A DNA stretch of 64,000 nt from Propionibacteriales bacterium (GTDB taxonomy: Bacteria; Actinomycetota; Actinomycetes; Propionibacteriales; Nocardioidaceae), in NCBI GenBank assembly GCA_026392465.1, contig JAPLCA010000029.1, positions 62,001-126,000 on the forward strand, in the 5' to 3' direction. A program made the translations under genes and the position numbers. Positions 7,411-16,018 of this stretch are shown here, piece by piece; position 1 is the first letter of the stretch; the number at the start of each line of letters is the position of its first letter. The notes below the pieces were generated by a model. It was given only the letters and a program-made list of their open reading frames with translations, had not been told where the DNA came from and ran no database searches.

Positions 7411-8703
7411 ATGGATTTTCCCACGTACTGGCTGCTGATCGCGGCCGCTCTGGTGCTCTTCATGACGCCAGGCGTCGCCTTCTTCTACGGCGGACTCGTC
7501 AAGGCCAAGAGCGTCGTCTCGATGATGATGCTCAGCTTCGGCACGATCGGACTCGTCGGCGTCCTCTGGATGCTGTTCGGCTTCAACATGGCCTTCGTCG
7601 ACGGCTCCAGCGCTGACTGGATCCCGCGTGTGCTCGGCAACCCGTTCTCGGACTTCGCCCTGAACGACGCCGCCAACGCCGCGTTCGGGGGTGACGGCGC
7701 AGCGAGCTTCGTGCTCGCCAACGCGGCCTTCGGGTCGACGTTCGCGATCATCACGGTCGCGCTGATCTCGGGCGCCATCGCCGACCGCGCCCGCTTCTTC
7801 CCGTGGCTGCTCTTCGCCGGCCTGTTCGCCGTCCTGGCCTACTTCCCGGTCGCCTCCTGGGTCTTCTCCTTCACCACCGACGACCAGGGCGTCCCGACCT
7901 TCACGGGCTGGATCGGCAACCTGGGCTCCGCGCTCGGCTTCGACACCGGCACGATCGACTACGCCGGTGGCACCGCGGTGCACATCAACGCCGGTGCGGC
8001 CGCCCTGGCCCTCGCGCTCGTCCTGGGCAAGCGCAAGGTCTTCAGCAAGGAGACGGCCGTCCCGCACAACGTGCCGCTCGTCCTCATCGGTGCCGCGGTC
8101 CTGTGGTTCGGCTGGTTCGGCTTCAACGCCGGCGCCACCCTCGCCACCGGCACCGCCGGCACCAACGGCTCCGCCGCGCTGATCATCGTCAACACGATCG
8201 TCTGCCCGGCCGCGGCTGCGCTCGGCTTCATCGTCATCGAGCACTTCCGCAACGGCAAGGCCACGGCCGTCGGCGCCGCCTCCGGTGTCGTCGCCGGTCT
8301 GGTCGCGATCACGCCGTCCTGCGCCAACCTGACGCCGTTCTGGTCCATCGTGCTCGGCCTCGTCGCCGGTGCCGTCTGTGCGGTCGCCATCGACCTCAAG
8401 TACAAGCTCGGCTTCGACGACTCGCTCGACGTGGTCGGCCTGCACCTGGTCGCCGGTGTGCTCGGCACGCTGTACCTGGGCTTCTTCGCCATCGACACGG
8501 GCCTGTTCACCGGCGGTGGCAACCTGGAGCAGTTCATCGTCCAGCTCATCCCCGCCGTCGCCGTGGCGCTCTACAGCTTCGTCGTCGCGTTCGTGATCGC
8601 CAAGATCATCGACGCCACGATCGGCTTCCGCGTCACCGAGGAGGAGGAGGTCGCCGGCATCGACAGCGTCCTCCACGGCAGCGAGGGCTACGCGCTCGAC
8701 TGA
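7411..8703 (+). CDS. amt: Ammonium transporter (Amt/MEP/Rh family)
   Basis: The 430-aa polytopic protein has about 11 predicted membrane helices, beginning at MDFPTYWLLIAAALVLFMTPG with the conserved GxAFFYGGLV of the first helix. The two conserved pore histidines are in TAVHINAGAAAL (about 190) and GLHLVAGVLGTL (about 348). The protein conducts ammonium across the cytoplasmic membrane. The ribosome-binding site is aggagaga. Unusually for actinobacteria, no glnK or glnD follows; the next gene is rplS after a strong terminator, so amt is monocistronic. Regulation is probably through the palindrome at 7286-7305. Confidence 0.95.
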   Translation: MDFPTYWLLIAAALVLFMTPGVAFFYGGLVKAKSVVSMMMLSFGTIGLVGVLWMLFGFNMAFVDGSSADWIPRVLGNPFSDFALNDAANAAFGGDGAASFVLANAAFGSTFAIITVALISGAIADRARFFPWLLFAGLFAVLAYFPVASWVFSFTTDDQGVPTFTGWIGNLGSALGFDTGTIDYAGGTAVHINAGAAALALALVLGKRKVFSKETAVPHNVPLVLIGAAVLWFGWFGFNAGATLATGTAGTNGSAALIIVNTIVCPAAAALGFIVIEHFRNGKATAVGAASGVVAGLVAITPSCANLTPFWSIVLGLVAGAVCAVAIDLKYKLGFDDSLDVVGLHLVAGVLGTLYLGFFAIDTGLFTGGGNLEQFIVQLIPAVAVALYSFVVAFVIAKIIDATIGFRVTEEEEVAGIDSVLHGSEGYALD

Positions 8704-8724
8704 GCCGTCGCCCACCCCAAGACC

Positions 8725-8760
8725 CCACGAGGGCACCTGCTCGGGCAGGTGCCCTCGTGG
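8725..8760 (+). terminator. Strong intrinsic-type terminator after amt
   Basis: A perfect 16-bp stem (arms 8725-8740 and 8745-8760, beginning CCACGAGGGC) has a TCGG tetraloop, followed by the T-rich cgttctgtgttcttt. It starts 21 nt after the amt stop. Confidence 0.88.
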
Positions 8761-8775
8761 CGTTCTGTGTTCTTT

Positions 8776-8840
8776 GCCGCCCACGGCCCGGCACCCCCGC
8801 CGGGCTCGTCGCCGCCCACGGCCCGGCACCCCCGCCGGGC
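8776..8840. repeat. Tandem 30-bp direct repeat with hairpin potential
   Basis: Two identical 30-bp copies (8776-8805 and 8811-8840, starting gccgcccacggcccgg) are separated by 5 bp. Each copy contains GCCCGGC, a 6-nt loop and GCCGGGC, a REP-like hairpin. It lies between the amt terminator and the rplS promoter region. It fills much of the 308-bp non-coding stretch 8704-9011. Confidence 0.85.
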
Positions 8841-8888
8841 GCGCTCGCCGGGGACGATGCCGGTTTCGGGAACCCTCGACCCGTGTGG

Positions 8889-8894
8889 AATACT
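8889..8894 (+). promoter_or_regulatory. Possible -10 element (AATACT) for rplS
   Basis: AATACT in gtgtggaatacttgg is one of the few AT-rich spots upstream of rplS and would give a leader of about 110 nt. No clear -35 is visible. The remaining sequence to 9011 shows only the rplS ribosome-binding site gaggag. Confidence 0.3.
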
Positions 8895-9011
8895 TGGCTG
8901 CTGGCGCATCGCGGGTCTGCCACAGGGGAGCCGCTGACCGACGCCGCACGACCCTTTCTCTTTCACCATCGTTTTCCGTGGGTGACCTGTGGCACCGGCG
9001 AGGAGTAGATC

Positions 9012-9362
9012 ATGACCAACCTGGTCGACCAGGTCGCAGCCGAGTCCCGTCGCGACGACATCCCGGAGTTCCGCGCCGGTGACACCCTGAAGGTCCACGT
9101 CAAGGTCGTCGAGGGCAACCGCTCCCGCGTCCAGGTGTTCCAGGGCGTCTGCATCAAGCTGCAGGGCTCGGGCATCGGCCGCACCTTCACGGTGCGCAAG
9201 GTCAGCTTCGGCGTCGGCGTCGAGCGCACCTTCCCGCTGCACACGCCCGTCATCGAGAAGATCGAGGTCGCGACCCGCGGCGACGTGCGTCGCGCGAAGC
9301 TCTACTACCTCCGCTCGCTGCGCGGCAAGGCCGCGAAGATCAAGGAGAAGCGCGAGGACTGA
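9012..9362 (+). CDS. rplS: 50S ribosomal protein L19
   Basis: The 116-aa protein matches L19 along its whole length: [80 protein letters not shown] and the Lys-rich end. L19 lies at the 30S-50S interface. The ATG is preceded by gaggag at 8-9 nt. It is followed by lepB, which has its own promoter-like element. Confidence 0.97.
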   Translation: MTNLVDQVAAESRRDDIPEFRAGDTLKVHVKVVEGNRSRVQVFQGVCIKLQGSGIGRTFTVRKVSFGVGVERTFPLHTPVIEKIEVATRGDVRRAKLYYLRSLRGKAAKIKEKRED

Positions 9363-9403
9363 GGTCTCCCGCGTGCCCACCTGCCCGGCGTGGATCGTCC
9401 GTC

Positions 9404-9409
9404 TAGGCT
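9404..9409 (+). promoter_or_regulatory. Probable -10 element (TAGGCT) of lepB, leaderless layout
   Basis: TAGGCT is followed by 6 nt (cacgtc) and the GTG at 9416. No ribosome-binding site is present. Confidence 0.55.
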
Positions 9410-9415
9410 CACGTC

Positions 9416-10102
9416 GTGAGTGAGACCACGAAGAAGCGCCAGCTCCCCGTCTGGCAGGAGTCGATCCTCCTCGTCGCCATCGCCATGGTGATGGCCGTGG
9501 TGGTCAAGGCCTTCTTCCTGCAGGCGTTCTACATCCCGTCGGAGTCGATGGAACCGACGATGCTCGTCAACGACAAGATCCTCGTCCAGAAGGTCTCCTA
9601 CTGGACCGGCGATCCGCAGCGTGGCGACATCGTCGTGTTCGACGACCCTGGAGGATGGCTCGACGCCAGTGAGGACGCCAAGGCCAGCAACCCGATCCAG
9701 AAGGCGCTGGAGGTCGTCGGTCTCTTCCCGACCGGCGGCCACCTCATCAAGCGCGTCGTGGGCGTCGGCGGCGACCGCGTCGCCTGCTGCGACGAGCAGG
9801 GTCGGCTCACGGTCAACGGCAAGGGGATCGACGAGCCGTACCTGCGCGACCCGGCCGCCAACAGCGAGACCCGCTTCGACGTGATCGTCCCGAAGAACCA
9901 CCTGTGGGTCGAGGGCGACAACCGCGGCAACTCCGCCGACTCGCGCGTCCACCAGGGCGACCCGGGCGGCGGCTTCATCCCGGTCGACGCCGTGGTCGGC
10001 AAGGCATGGGTGCGGGTCTGGCCGTGGAAGCGCATGGGCTTCATCCGCGGCACCGACGCGTTCGCCGAGGTGCCGGCCGACCCGCCCGCGAAGCGCGAGT
10101 GA
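9416..10102 (+). CDS. lepB: Signal peptidase I
   Basis: The 228-aa membrane-anchored serine protease removes signal peptides from exported proteins. One membrane helix (about 16-38) precedes the catalytic box [12 protein letters not shown], with Ser44 as nucleophile. The Lys general base is about residue 112 in [12 protein letters not shown]. Later boxes include [11 protein letters not shown] and [19 protein letters not shown]. Length and topology suit a single-helix Gram-positive SPase I. The rplS-lepB-rnhB order is typical of the phylum. Translation appears leaderless. Confidence 0.95.
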   Translation: MSETTKKRQLPVWQESILLVAIAMVMAVVVKAFFLQAFYIPSESMEPTMLVNDKILVQKVSYWTGDPQRGDIVVFDDPGGWLDASEDAKASNPIQKALEVVGLFPTGGHLIKRVVGVGGDRVACCDEQGRLTVNGKGIDEPYLRDPAANSETRFDVIVPKNHLWVEGDNRGNSADSRVHQGDPGGGFIPVDAVVGKAWVRVWPWKRMGFIRGTDAFAEVPADPPAKRE

Positions 10103-10112
10103 CCCAGCAGCA

Positions 10113-10847
10113 GTGACAGGACGTCCGACCCTCCGGTTCGAGCGCAGCCTCCTGCGCGAGCGCTGCACGGTGCTCGCCTGCGCCGACGAGGTCGGCCGCG
10201 GCGCGCTGAGCGGTCCGGTCAGCGTCGGCGTCGTCGCCGTCACCGAGCAGACCCGCACGGCTCCGCAGGGCGTGCGCGACAGCAAGCTGCTCTCGCCCGA
10301 CGCCCGGGCGCGGCTCGCGCCACGCATCCGCCGCTGGGCCACCACCCACGGAGCCGGCTACGGCGTCGGTCACGCGTCGCCCGCGGAGATCGACGCGGTC
10401 GGCATCATGGCCGCCATGCGGCTCGCCGCGCACCGCGCGCTCCTCGACCTCGACTCCACGCCCGACCTCGTCCTCCTCGACGGCAACCACGACTACCTGA
10501 GCGCGCCCGTGCAGCCGTCCCTCCTCGACGCGCCGGAGCTGGGCTTCCCGCCGGTCGTCACCGCGGTGAAGGCCGACCTGCGCTGCGCCGCGGTCGCGGC
10601 GGCGAGCATCCTGGCGAAGACGTCGCGCGACGCGCTCATGGTCGAGCTCGCGCAGGACCACCCGCAGTACGGCTGGCACGAGAACAAGGGCTACGCGTCG
10701 CCCGCGCACGTCGAGGCGCTGCGCCTGCACGGCCCCAGCGAGCACCACCGCCGCTCGTGGAGCCTGCCCGGCTGCGCGGTCCCGGCCGGTAGTGTTCCCG
10801 AGAGCGACGTGACGAGCACGATCGAGCAGGCCGTGGAGGGCAGATGA
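10113..10847 (+). CDS. rnhB: Ribonuclease HII
   Basis: The 244-aa enzyme nicks RNA in RNA-DNA hybrids and helps remove misincorporated ribonucleotides. The active-site acidic residues are Asp25 and Glu26 in [14 protein letters not shown] and Asp123 in LLDGNHDY; the last acidic residue belongs to the KTSRD segment after VAAASILAK. The C-terminal [21 protein letters not shown] block is also characteristic. Start GTG lies 10 nt after lepB, and the end overlaps the DUF2469 gene by 4 nt. Confidence 0.95.
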   Translation: MTGRPTLRFERSLLRERCTVLACADEVGRGALSGPVSVGVVAVTEQTRTAPQGVRDSKLLSPDARARLAPRIRRWATTHGAGYGVGHASPAEIDAVGIMAAMRLAAHRALLDLDSTPDLVLLDGNHDYLSAPVQPSLLDAPELGFPPVVTAVKADLRCAAVAAASILAKTSRDALMVELAQDHPQYGWHENKGYASPAHVEALRLHGPSEHHRRSWSLPGCAVPAGSVPESDVTSTIEQAVEGR

Positions 10848-11152
10848 GCGCAGAGGACCTCGAGAAGTACGAGACCGAGGCCGAGCTCGCGCTCTACCGC
10901 GAGTACCGCGACGTCGTGAAGATCTTCAAGTACGTCGTGGAGACCGACCGCCGCTTCTACCTCTGCAACGCGGTCGACGTGAAGGTCCGTTCCGAGACCG
11001 GCGACGCCTACTTCGAGGTGTCCATGAACGACGCCTGGGTGTGGGACATCTACCGCCCCGCCCGCTTCGCGAAGAACGTCAAGGTGCTCACGTTCAAGGA
11101 CGTCAACGTCGAGGAGCTCGCTGACTCCGACGTGAAGATCCCGCCGGCCTGA
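10844..11152 (+). CDS. DUF2469 protein
   Basis: The 102-aa acidic protein ([23 protein letters not shown]...) matches the highly conserved actinobacterial DUF2469 family, which nearly always follows rnhB. Its function is unknown. Conserved features include the Tyr-rich N-terminal helix, [15 protein letters not shown] and [18 protein letters not shown] overlaps the rnhB stop (ATGA), so the two are co-translated. There is no signal peptide or membrane segment. Confidence 0.92.
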   Translation: MSAEDLEKYETEAELALYREYRDVVKIFKYVVETDRRFYLCNAVDVKVRSETGDAYFEVSMNDAWVWDIYRPARFAKNVKVLTFKDVNVEELADSDVKIPPA

Positions 11153-11198
11153 GCGTCCTCCTGGACGAGAGGCCCTCGAACGTCATCGGGCTGACGGC

Positions 11199-11849
11199 TC
11201 ACGACGGACCGGTGCGGTGGGTGTCGTCGCGGATGTGGGTCCACCTGGCGTCAGGGGTGGGCTGGAGCACCGGCGCCTCGTCCTCGTCGAGGAGCTGCCC
11301 GGCACCGCGGAGGAAGGCTCGCAGGGTCCAGTCGACGACCTCCGCATACGGGCCTGGTGGTGGGGTAGTGCCCGCGGGATAGCGGTCCAGCGACGTGGCG
11401 TACAGGGTGGCGCTCAGCGTGAGGGTCCGGGAGCCGAGCAGGTACGCGACGTGTCGGGGCATGTCCGGGTCGCGTCGGGCGAGCTCGTCCAGGATGCGCT
11501 CGAACTGGTCGAGGGTGGTGCGCTCGTACGGTCCGCGGAGGACGTAGTCGTCGACGCCCGGGTGGGTGGTGACGAGTGCTGCGAAGCGACGACCGAGGGT
11601 CAGCAGGTAGTGCTGCCAGGTCGCCGCCTCCTCGGCCTCGAGGTCGAGTCGGGCGAAGATGCGCGCGGCGGTCAGCGAGTAGAGGCGGTGGGTGGACTCG
11701 ACGTGGTGGCGGATCGTGCCGGCCGAGACCCCGAGCCGCTCGGCGACGGCAGCCCGGGTGAGGTTCGTCAGCCCCACGTCCTCGGCGGTGTCGAGGATCT
11801 TCTGCGTGGAGATGGTGGCGGGGCGTCCCGGTCCGCGTCGGGTCGGCAT
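11199..11849 (-). CDS. TetR-family transcriptional regulator
   Basis: The 216-aa protein has an N-terminal TetR helix-turn-helix (about 12-58: ISTQKILDTAEDVGLTNLTR, then AAVAERLGVSAGTIRHHV). The ligand-binding C-terminal half carries no recognisable effector signature. It is divergent from the siderophore-interacting gene, with two palindromes in the gap (11853-11865 and 11908-11928), the usual layout for a TetR repressor controlling itself and its neighbour. A TACCGT hexamer 7 nt before the ATG suggests a leaderless transcript. A role in iron or siderophore control is inferred from position only. Confidence 0.88.
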   Translation of the reverse strand: MPTRRGPGRPATISTQKILDTAEDVGLTNLTRAAVAERLGVSAGTIRHHVESTHRLYSLTAARIFARLDLEAEEAATWQHYLLTLGRRFAALVTTHPGVDDYVLRGPYERTTLDQFERILDELARRDPDMPRHVAYLLGSRTLTLSATLYATSLDRYPAGTTPPPGPYAEVVDWTLRAFLRGAGQLLDEDEAPVLQPTPDARWTHIRDDTHRTGPS

Positions 11850-11852
11850 GCC

Positions 11853-11865
11853 CCGTACGGTACGG
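11853..11865. promoter_or_regulatory. Palindrome over the tetR promoter
   Basis: CCGTAC-G-GTACGG is a perfect 6-bp inverted repeat overlapping the putative tetR -10 (TACCGT on the minus strand, 11857-11862). It would suit autoregulation. Confidence 0.4.
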
Positions 11866-11907
11866 CGCCTGCCCCTGGACCGTGGTGGGGGTGACCCCTC
11901 CCACTCA

Positions 11908-11928
11908 TTATTGCTTGCGTGGCAATAA
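11908..11928. promoter_or_regulatory. Putative TetR operator upstream of the siderophore-interacting gene
   Basis: TTATTGC, a 7-nt spacer and GCAATAA make a perfect 7-bp inverted repeat that is strikingly AT-rich for this region. It lies just upstream of TAGGGT (11935-11940), a possible -10, so a bound repressor would block transcription of the 11981 gene. Confidence 0.6.
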
Positions 11929-11980
11929 AGGAGTTAGGGTCACCTTGTCTGCACAACGACCAGGGACGAGGGGAGCGCGG

Positions 11981-12937
11981 ATGAGCTCAGAGGGTGCGGG
12001 ACGGTCGGCGTCGCGGAGCGTGCTGCCGCCGGGGATGGCGATGGCTCTGGCCACGGTGACCAGGCTGGAGCGGCAGGGCCGGTACGCGTGGCTCGCGGTC
12101 GAGGCGCCCGAGCTCGCGGCGCTGCGGCCACGAGGCGCTGCGCCGGTGCTCAAGGTGTTCATCGCCCCACGTCCGGGCGACGTGCCTGCCCTCCCGACGT
12201 TCAGCCCGACGTACCTGCCGTCCTGGCCGTCGGAGTCGGAGCGGCCCACGGTGCGCTCGTACACCGCGGTGGACTACCGGGCGGCCGACGCGCGGATCGA
12301 GTTCCTCGCCTTCGACCCCGGCGCCGGCTCGTGGTGGGTCGACCACCTCAGCCTGGGTGACCCCCTGGGAGTGATCGGGTTCAAGCACGAGCTGGTGCTC
12401 GACGACGAGCCTCGGGTCGTGGTCGCCGTCGGCGACCGCTCGGGGGCCGGGGGCATCGCGGCCCTGTCCCGTCAGCTGCCCCCGGACGTGGCGCTGCACG
12501 TCGTGGTCCCCGAGACGGGCTGGCCCCTGGAGGTCCTCGCTGCGCGTGACGGTCTCACCGTCCAGCGGGCACGGACGGACCACCTCGGCTTTCCGGTCGT
12601 CGACTGGTCCGACGTGGCTGCGACCAGTGAGGCGCCCGCTTCGGCGACGTCCGTGTGGCTGGCCGGTGAGGTGACCCCGGTCGCGGCCCTGCGTGGTGAG
12701 GCGATCGCCGCCGGTGTTCTACCCACGGGAATCGTGGCGCAGCCGTACTGGCGCGCCGGCCAGACCCGGGACGAGTTCGACGCGGCGCTCTCCGTCCGCT
12801 ACCGCGATGCGGCCGCGCGCGGCGTCGACATCCAGGACCCCGTCGTCGCTGCCGACCTCGAGCTGCGGTGGCCCGCGCCGGACCGGGTCCAGCCCCAGGC
12901 CCTCGACACGCCCCGAGAGGACGGCGCTGATGCATGA
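11981..12937 (+). CDS. Siderophore-interacting protein (FAD-dependent ferric reductase, ViuB/SIP family)
   Basis: The 318-aa flavoprotein resembles SIP ferric-siderophore reductases, which release iron from imported siderophores in the cytoplasm. The FAD-binding motif RSYTAVDYR (about 88-96) matches the RxYTxR consensus. Later segments GDPLGVIGFKHEL, VGDRSGAGGIAALSRQLP and SVWLAGEV correspond to the SIP NADPH-side lobe. The ATG at 11981 has gggag 8 nt upstream; further in-frame starts upstream lie inside the operator and are less likely. The end overlaps the binding-protein gene by 8 nt. TetR control is inferred. Confidence 0.86.
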   Translation: MSSEGAGRSASRSVLPPGMAMALATVTRLERQGRYAWLAVEAPELAALRPRGAAPVLKVFIAPRPGDVPALPTFSPTYLPSWPSESERPTVRSYTAVDYRAADARIEFLAFDPGAGSWWVDHLSLGDPLGVIGFKHELVLDDEPRVVVAVGDRSGAGGIAALSRQLPPDVALHVVVPETGWPLEVLAARDGLTVQRARTDHLGFPVVDWSDVAATSEAPASATSVWLAGEVTPVAALRGEAIAAGVLPTGIVAQPYWRAGQTRDEFDAALSVRYRDAAARGVDIQDPVVAADLELRWPAPDRVQPQALDTPREDGADA

Positions 12938-13940
12938 CCACCCCACCCGGCCCTCCCGCCGACGTCTCGCCGTCGCGCTGACCGCCCTGGCAGCGCTGAC
13001 GCTGACCGCCTGCGCCTCGACCCCGGCCCGCGACACCGACGGCGCTGCCGCGGGCGAGGGATTCCCCGTGACGGTCGAGCACGGGCAGGGCACCGCGGAG
13101 ATCCCTCGCCGGCCGCAGCGGGTGGTCGCGTTGAGCTGGACCGACGTCCAGATCGCCGATGCGCTCGACGTGCCGCTGGTGGCCGCGGTCGCCAACCCGG
13201 ACTCCGAGGACGGCAACTGGCCGGGTGTCTCGCTGGAGCCCGACCTCCTGAGCCTGGACTCGGTCACCCCGGACCTCGAGGAGATCGCCTCCCACCAGCC
13301 TGACCTGATCCTCATGACGGCCGCGCAGCCCACGTACTCCGAGGAGTACGAACGGATCTCGAAGATCGCGCCCACCGTCTCCTTCCACACCGCGCTCCTG
13401 CAGGACGACGGCGACGAGCTCACCCGGATGATCGGCACGGCCACCGGCAAGGCACGGGAGGCCGACGCATTGATCGAGGCGTCGGCCGAGGAGATCGAGG
13501 CGTTCCGGAGGGAGCTGCCAGGTCTGGCCGGTGCCAAGGTCGTGTTCGCCCAGTACTACCGGGGCTCGACCGGGGCGGTCGTCACCGAGGACGCGCCGGT
13601 GGTGCAGTTCTTCGGCCGACTCGGCCTCGTCGTGCCCGACGAGCTGTCGAGGCTGGCCGGCGACGCGGCGGCCTACGGCACCGTGACGCTCTCGGACGAG
13701 AAGCTCGATCTGCTCGACAGCGCCGATGCGGCCCTCGTCAACGCCCCCGAGGGGGAGGAGACGTTCTCCGCGCTGCCGCTCGTGCGGAACCTGCGGCTGA
13801 GCGGTGACGGGACCCTGTTCTTCACCGGCAATGAGCTGGCCAGCCTGTTGCTGACCCCGAACCCCGCCACCACCGGCCTGCTGCTCGACCAGCTCCGCGA
13901 ACCCCTCGGCCGGCTCGCCGAGCTGCGCGCCAGATCCTGA
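12930..13940 (+). CDS. Iron-siderophore ABC transporter substrate-binding lipoprotein
   Basis: The 336-aa lipoprotein has a signal sequence ending in the lipobox LTLTAC (Cys about residue 28). The periplasmic-binding-protein fold of the FecB/FhuD class follows: EIPRRPQRVVALSWTDVQIA, DLEEIASHQPDLILMT, KIAPTVSF and VVFAQYY. Such proteins capture ferric siderophores outside the membrane. It is translated with the upstream SIP gene (8-nt overlap). No permease or ATPase gene is adjacent, so it must use a transporter encoded elsewhere. Confidence 0.87.
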   Translation: MHDHPTRPSRRRLAVALTALAALTLTACASTPARDTDGAAAGEGFPVTVEHGQGTAEIPRRPQRVVALSWTDVQIADALDVPLVAAVANPDSEDGNWPGVSLEPDLLSLDSVTPDLEEIASHQPDLILMTAAQPTYSEEYERISKIAPTVSFHTALLQDDGDELTRMIGTATGKAREADALIEASAEEIEAFRRELPGLAGAKVVFAQYYRGSTGAVVTEDAPVVQFFGRLGLVVPDELSRLAGDAAAYGTVTLSDEKLDLLDSADAALVNAPEGEETFSALPLVRNLRLSGDGTLFFTGNELASLLLTPNPATTGLLLDQLREPLGRLAELRARS

Positions 13941-13959
13941 GCCCGACCACCCCTCCCAC

Positions 13960-13980
13960 CCGGCGGTGTCGCGCCGCCGG
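13960..13980 (+). terminator. Small GC hairpin after the iron-uptake pair
   Basis: CCGGCGG, a 7-nt loop and CCGCCGG lie 20 nt after the stop at 13940, without a T-tract. The rest of the 138-nt gap shows no other feature except the hexamer GAGGCT (14067-14072), 6 nt before yraN. Confidence 0.4.
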
Positions 13981-14078
13981 ACCGAGCGTCCACAGGACCC
14001 TCGCCGGGCTGGTCCCGGCCGTCCACACGCCGCGTGACGGGTCTGTCGGTGGCGTCGTCGGGTGGCGAGGCTGGGGGC

Positions 14079-14441
14079 ATGAGTCAGGCACGCAACGACG
14101 CGCTGGGGCGGTACGGGGAGCAGGTGGCGGCGCGGCACCTGGAGTCGCTCGGCATGACGATCCTGGAGCGGCGGTGGACGTGCCGGTGGGGTGAGCTCGA
14201 CCTGGTGGCGCGCGACGGCGGCACGATCGTGTTCTGCGAGGTCAAGACGCGGACGAGCTCGCGCCACGGGACGGGCTTCGAGTCGGTCTCGGCGCGCAAG
14301 GCGGCTCGGCTGCGGCGGGCGGCGTCGGCGTGGTTGCAGGCGCAGGAGGAGCAGCCCGAGGCGGTGCGGATCGACGTGGTGTCGGTGCGGATCCCGCGGC
14401 GTGGTGGTCCGGTCGTCGAGCGGATGGGTGGGGTGGCCTGA
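14079..14441 (+). CDS. yraN: UPF0102 protein YraN (endonuclease-fold)
   Basis: The 120-aa protein has the family pattern GRYGEQVAARHLESLGMTILERRW, then WGELDLVARDGG and IVFCEVKTRTS. The E-D-ExK constellation is that of restriction-endonuclease-fold nucleases. Its biochemical role is unproven, but it is encoded next to comM and dprA in many bacteria, suggesting DNA processing. The ATG is placed by GAGGCT exactly 6 nt upstream. The stop shares one base with the comM ATG. Confidence 0.92.
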   Translation: MSQARNDALGRYGEQVAARHLESLGMTILERRWTCRWGELDLVARDGGTIVFCEVKTRTSSRHGTGFESVSARKAARLRRAASAWLQAQEEQPEAVRIDVVSVRIPRRGGPVVERMGGVA

Positions 14442-16018
14442 TGGCCGCGACGCACTCGGTGACCCTGGACGGACTCACCGGTCGGGCGATCGAGGTGGAG
14501 GTCGACATCGCCTCGGGGCTGCCCACGACGATCGTGGTGGGCCTGGCCGACACGATCGTCAACGAGGCGCGCGACCGGGTGCGCGCCGCGGTCGTCAACT
14601 CCGGCACGACGTGGCCCGACCAGCGGGTGACGATCAACCTCGCCCCGTCGACGCTCCCGAAGACCGGGTCGCACTACGACCTCGCGATCGGGGTGGCGAT
14701 GTTCGTGGAGAAGTCGCTCGTCCCGGTGGCGGCCACGACGGGCACGGTCTTCATCGGTGAGCTCGCCCTCGACGGTCGGCTGCGTGCCGTCCGGGGCGTG
14801 CTGCCGGCGACGGTGGCGGCCGTGGAGGCCGGCTTCGAGCGGGTGTTCGTGCCGGAGTCGAACGTGGGGGAGGCCGAGCTCGTGAGCGGGGTGCAGGTCG
14901 TGGGCGTGCGGTCGCTGCGCCAGGTGGTCGCGCTGCTCACCGGGCAGGACGAGCCGGACGACCCGCCGGTGCCGCCGCTCGACGAGGGTGTCGGGCTGGG
15001 GCACGCCTACGTCGACCGGGTGGCGGGGCTCGACCTCGCCGACGTGGCCGGGCAGGAGGACCCCCGCACCGCCGTGGTGGTGGCGGCTGCCGGGGGCCAC
15101 CACGTGCTGATGACCGGCCCGCCCGGCATCGGCAAGACGATGCTGGCCCAGCGGCTCCCGGGCCTGCTGCCCGACCTGACCCGCGAGCAGGCCCTGGAAG
15201 TCAGTGCGGTGCACTCCCTGGCGGGCGTGCTGCCCGCGGACGTGCCGCTCGTCGAACGTCCGCCGTTCGTCGACCCTCACCACACGGCCAGCGCCGTGGC
15301 GATCGTCGGGGGAGGTCAGCGCGGCATCCGTCCGGGCGCGCTGAGCCTCGCCCACCGCGGCGTCCTCTTCCTCGACGAGGCGCCGGAGTTCGCGTCGAAC
15401 GTGCTCGACGCGCTGCGCCAGCCGTTGGAGTCGGGTCACGTGGTCGTCTCCCGCGCGGCGCAGACCGCCACGTTCCCCGCGCGGTTCCAGCTGGTGCTCG
15501 CGGCGAACCCGTGTCCGTGTGGGCAGGGCGGGTCGGTGAGCGACCCGTGCGAGTGCACGCCGCTCATGCAGCGCCGCTACCGCGATCGGATCTCCGGTCC
15601 GGTGCGCGACCGCATCGACATCCACCGCACGCTGGTCCCGCCGAGCCGGCCCGAGCTGGTCCACGACGCGACGGGCGCCCGCTCGACCGCGCAGCTCGCG
15701 CCGTTCGTGCGTCGCGCCCGGGAACGTCAGGCGGTCCGGCTCGACGGCACGCCGTGGCAGGCCAACGCCGACGTGCCGGGCGTCGACCTGCGCAAGCACT
15801 GGCCGGCCACCGACGCGGCTCGGCGTCTCGTCGACTCCCACCTGCGCGGCCAGCGGCTCTCGGCCCGCTCGGCCGACCGCGTCCTCCGGGTGGCGTGGAC
15901 CGTCTGCGACCTCCGGGAGGGTGAGCGACCCGACGTGGACGACGTCGAGCTGGCGCTCGCGCTGCGTCGCGGCACGCCGCTCGGGCCGCTGCTGCGCGAC
16001 CTGGTGGTGGCGCCGTGA
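14441..16018 (+). CDS. comM: ComM/YifB-family AAA+ ATPase (Mg-chelatase-like)
   Basis: The 525-aa protein has an N-terminal Lon-protease-like domain (about 1-180, including GLPTTIVVGLAD and GSHYDLAIGVAMF), a AAA+ module with Walker A GPPGIGKT (about 226) and Walker B GVLFLDEAPEF (about 306), a Cys-rich insert NPCPCGQGG/CECTP, and a C-terminal Mg-chelatase helical domain. ComM is a helicase that aids branch migration during natural transformation in Gram-negatives; its role in actinobacteria is less clear. It is linked to yraN (TGATG) and dprA (GTGA overlap). Confidence 0.93.
   Translation: MAATHSVTLDGLTGRAIEVEVDIASGLPTTIVVGLADTIVNEARDRVRAAVVNSGTTWPDQRVTINLAPSTLPKTGSHYDLAIGVAMFVEKSLVPVAATTGTVFIGELALDGRLRAVRGVLPATVAAVEAGFERVFVPESNVGEAELVSGVQVVGVRSLRQVVALLTGQDEPDDPPVPPLDEGVGLGHAYVDRVAGLDLADVAGQEDPRTAVVVAAAGGHHVLMTGPPGIGKTMLAQRLPGLLPDLTREQALEVSAVHSLAGVLPADVPLVERPPFVDPHHTASAVAIVGGGQRGIRPGALSLAHRGVLFLDEAPEFASNVLDALRQPLESGHVVVSRAAQTATFPARFQLVLAANPCPCGQGGSVSDPCECTPLMQRRYRDRISGPVRDRIDIHRTLVPPSRPELVHDATGARSTAQLAPFVRRARERQAVRLDGTPWQANADVPGVDLRKHWPATDAARRLVDSHLRGQRLSARSADRVLRVAWTVCDLREGERPDVDDVELALALRRGTPLGPLLRDLVVAP

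Noticed and set aside
11934..11946. TTAGGGTCACCTT as a DtxR/IdeR iron box
   Set aside because: Only the two outer parts match and the spacing is about 6 bp too short; it is better read as a -10 region.
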